From: Gulbenkiania mobilis
GTDB lineage: Bacteria; Pseudomonadota; Gammaproteobacteria; Burkholderiales; Chromobacteriaceae
Length of the DNA: 36,883 bases
Assembly (NCBI GenBank): GCA_004346645.1
Contig: SMDA01000012.1
Coordinates: 1-36,883, forward strand
Direction: 5' to 3'
Below, in pieces: positions 36,050 to 36,883 of the stretch. Under the pieces are notes generated by a model that worked only from the letters and a program-made list of their open reading frames with translations, was not told where the DNA came from and searched no databases. Every line of letters begins with the position of its first letter. Position 1 is the stretch's first letter. Both the position numbers and the translations under genes were made by a program.

Positions 36050-36078
36050 GGTTGGCCGAAGCAGATTTTCGGCCAACC
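36050..36078 (+). terminator. Inverted pair of uptake-like repeats after the chemoreceptor gene
   Basis: GGTTGGCCGAA (36050-36060) and its complement TTCGGCCAACC (36068-36078) form a perfect 11-bp stem with a 7-base loop, 12 bases after the chemoreceptor stop. No strong T-run follows (TTGCG). Paired uptake sequences used as terminators are well known in Neisseria and Haemophilus; here function is inferred from position. Confidence 0.6.
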
Positions 36079-36108
36079 TTGCGCCCGGTCGTGTTTGTCA
36101 CAGGAGGA

Positions 36109-36117
36109 TGACATAAT
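36109..36117 (+). promoter_or_regulatory. Possible extended -10 promoter of the SPFH gene
   Basis: TGACATAAT reads as an extended -10 (TGn plus CATAAT), 28 bases before the ATG. A TTGTCA at 36095-36100 is too close (11 bases) to serve as its -35. Confidence 0.3.
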
Positions 36118-36144
36118 CATCGCGTCCCTTACCTAGGAGCGATC

Positions 36145-36883
36145 ATGTTCTTCCTACCCGTTGCCATATTCATCGTCTTTCTGGTGCTGGCCGGCGTGCG
36201 CATCGTCAAGCAGCAGACAGCCGCCATCGTCGAAACCTTCGGCCGCTACTCCCGAACCCTCAAGCCCGGTCTCAACTGGATCATCCCATTCGTACAAAAC
36301 GTGGCCCGGGTTGTCGACTTGCGCATCCGCGAGTTGCAGGCCCAGGTCGAAGTGAAGACCCGCGACAACATGTTCGTTTCGCTGCCGGTGGCCATCATGG
36401 TCCAGGCAGTGGAGGAACGCGCTGCCGACGCCTACTACCAGCTCGCCAACCCGGCCGAACAGGTCTCGACCTGGGTGCTCAACACGCTGCGCTCTTCGAC
36501 GGCGTCGATGGAACTGCAGGAGCTCTACGAAGACCGGCAGCGTCTGGCCGCCGAAGTGGAAGAAGCCTTGGTAGAGCGCCTCTCCGCGTATGGCTACCGC
36601 GTCGTGGGCGTACTCGTTGATCAGCCGACGGTCTCTGCCGAAGTACAGGCCTCGTTCAACCGGGTGGTCACTTCCCAGCGCGAGAAGGAGGCTGCCGAGC
36701 AGGAAGCCCAGGCACTGCGTATTCGCATCGTCGGCGAAGCCCGCGCCGAGGCTGAAGCCCAAGAACTGCGTGCGCAGGGCTTGGCCAAGGCCCGAGCGAT
36801 TTTGAGTGAGAGTTTGACGGAGGCGGTGACGCGTGCGAAGCAGGAGGGGCTGCACGAGGACGACATCATGAACCTGCTTTTGG
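36145..36883 (+). CDS. SPFH/Band 7 domain membrane protein (partial, runs off the window)
   Basis: 246 residues are visible and the frame is open at the right edge. One N-terminal membrane helix (FFLPVAIFIVFLVLAGV), then an SPFH/Band 7 domain: QQTAAIVETFGRYSRTLKPGLNWIIPFV, ELQAQVEVKTRDNMFVSLPVAI and STWVLNTLRSSTASMELQELYEDR, followed by an Ala/Glu/Arg-rich helix (EAQALRIRIVGEARAEAEAQ). Such stomatin/QmcA-like proteins form large membrane-bound assemblies that organise membrane microdomains. AGGAG lies five bases before the ATG. Whether an NfeD partner follows cannot be seen. Confidence 0.9.
   Translation, partial: MFFLPVAIFIVFLVLAGVRIVKQQTAAIVETFGRYSRTLKPGLNWIIPFVQNVARVVDLRIRELQAQVEVKTRDNMFVSLPVAIMVQAVEERAADAYYQLANPAEQVSTWVLNTLRSSTASMELQELYEDRQRLAAEVEEALVERLSAYGYRVVGVLVDQPTVSAEVQASFNRVVTSQREKEAAEQEAQALRIRIVGEARAEAEAQELRAQGLAKARAILSESLTEAVTRAKQEGLHEDDIMNLLL

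Overview
The window is GC-rich bacterial DNA (roughly 62-65% G+C by eye) with dense, often overlapping genes. Gene content and order (mlaFEDCB followed directly by mlaA, then a YadGH-type ABC exporter, ibaG and murA; dapC-dapD; a thioredoxin-type arsC with an ACR3 pump) best fit a betaproteobacterium, probably in or near Neisseriales (Chromobacterium/Laribacter-like). The assignment is an inference from gene families, not a database result. No CRISPR array, tRNA gene, insertion sequence or prophage was seen. Most long antisense reading frames are GC-rich shadows of real genes.

Layout. (1) 1-252: a strong minus-strand promoter with a boxA-like leader pointing out of the window, probably the start of an rRNA operon, then the hairpin that ends argJ. 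(2) 253-3332, minus: argJ and recQ; a candidate small RNA lies upstream of recQ. (3) 3572-8332, plus: a probable operon of a lipoprotein, an orphan ParA, a CHASE/PAS hybrid-less sensor kinase and a response regulator whose output is an RsbW-like ATPase. (4) 8329-10581, minus: comEC, the DNA-uptake channel. (5) 10705-14376, plus: yqhA, rsmJ, a small membrane protein, a YuiF-type Na+/H+ antiporter and a nucleotidyltransferase-SlyX fusion. (6) 14588-16786, minus: arsenic resistance (arsR, a possible small Cys protein, arsC, acr3). (7) A DMT exporter (minus) divergent from dapC-dapD (plus; lysine and peptidoglycan precursor synthesis). (8) 20090-23937: mlaFEDCB-mlaA, the outer-membrane lipid asymmetry system. 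(9) 24042-30696: a tripartite RND efflux pump (minus) divergent from its TetR repressor, with an AcrR-type operator between them. (10) 30737-33917: YadGH-type ABC exporter, ibaG and murA. (11) 34067-36038: a chemoreceptor gene broken by a +1 frameshift. (12) An SPFH-domain gene running off the right edge.

The main unexpected signal is a short repeat, TTGGCCGAA (extended form AAGGTTGGCCGAA), found 18 times on the two strands. By a rough hand estimate fewer than one copy is expected. It is spread through unrelated genes, is over-represented between genes, and forms a paired inverted repeat in terminator position after the chemoreceptor. This is how DNA uptake sequences behave in Neisseriaceae and Pasteurellaceae, but the sequence is not the neisserial DUS core (GTCTG) or the Haemophilus USS. 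With comEC present, a distinct uptake-sequence dialect is the leading hypothesis. Other points of interest are the SlyX fusion, the receiver-RsbW regulator, an apparent efflux-locus insertion into the conserved mla-yadGH-ibaG-murA block, and a 28-bp perfect palindrome inside mlaB.
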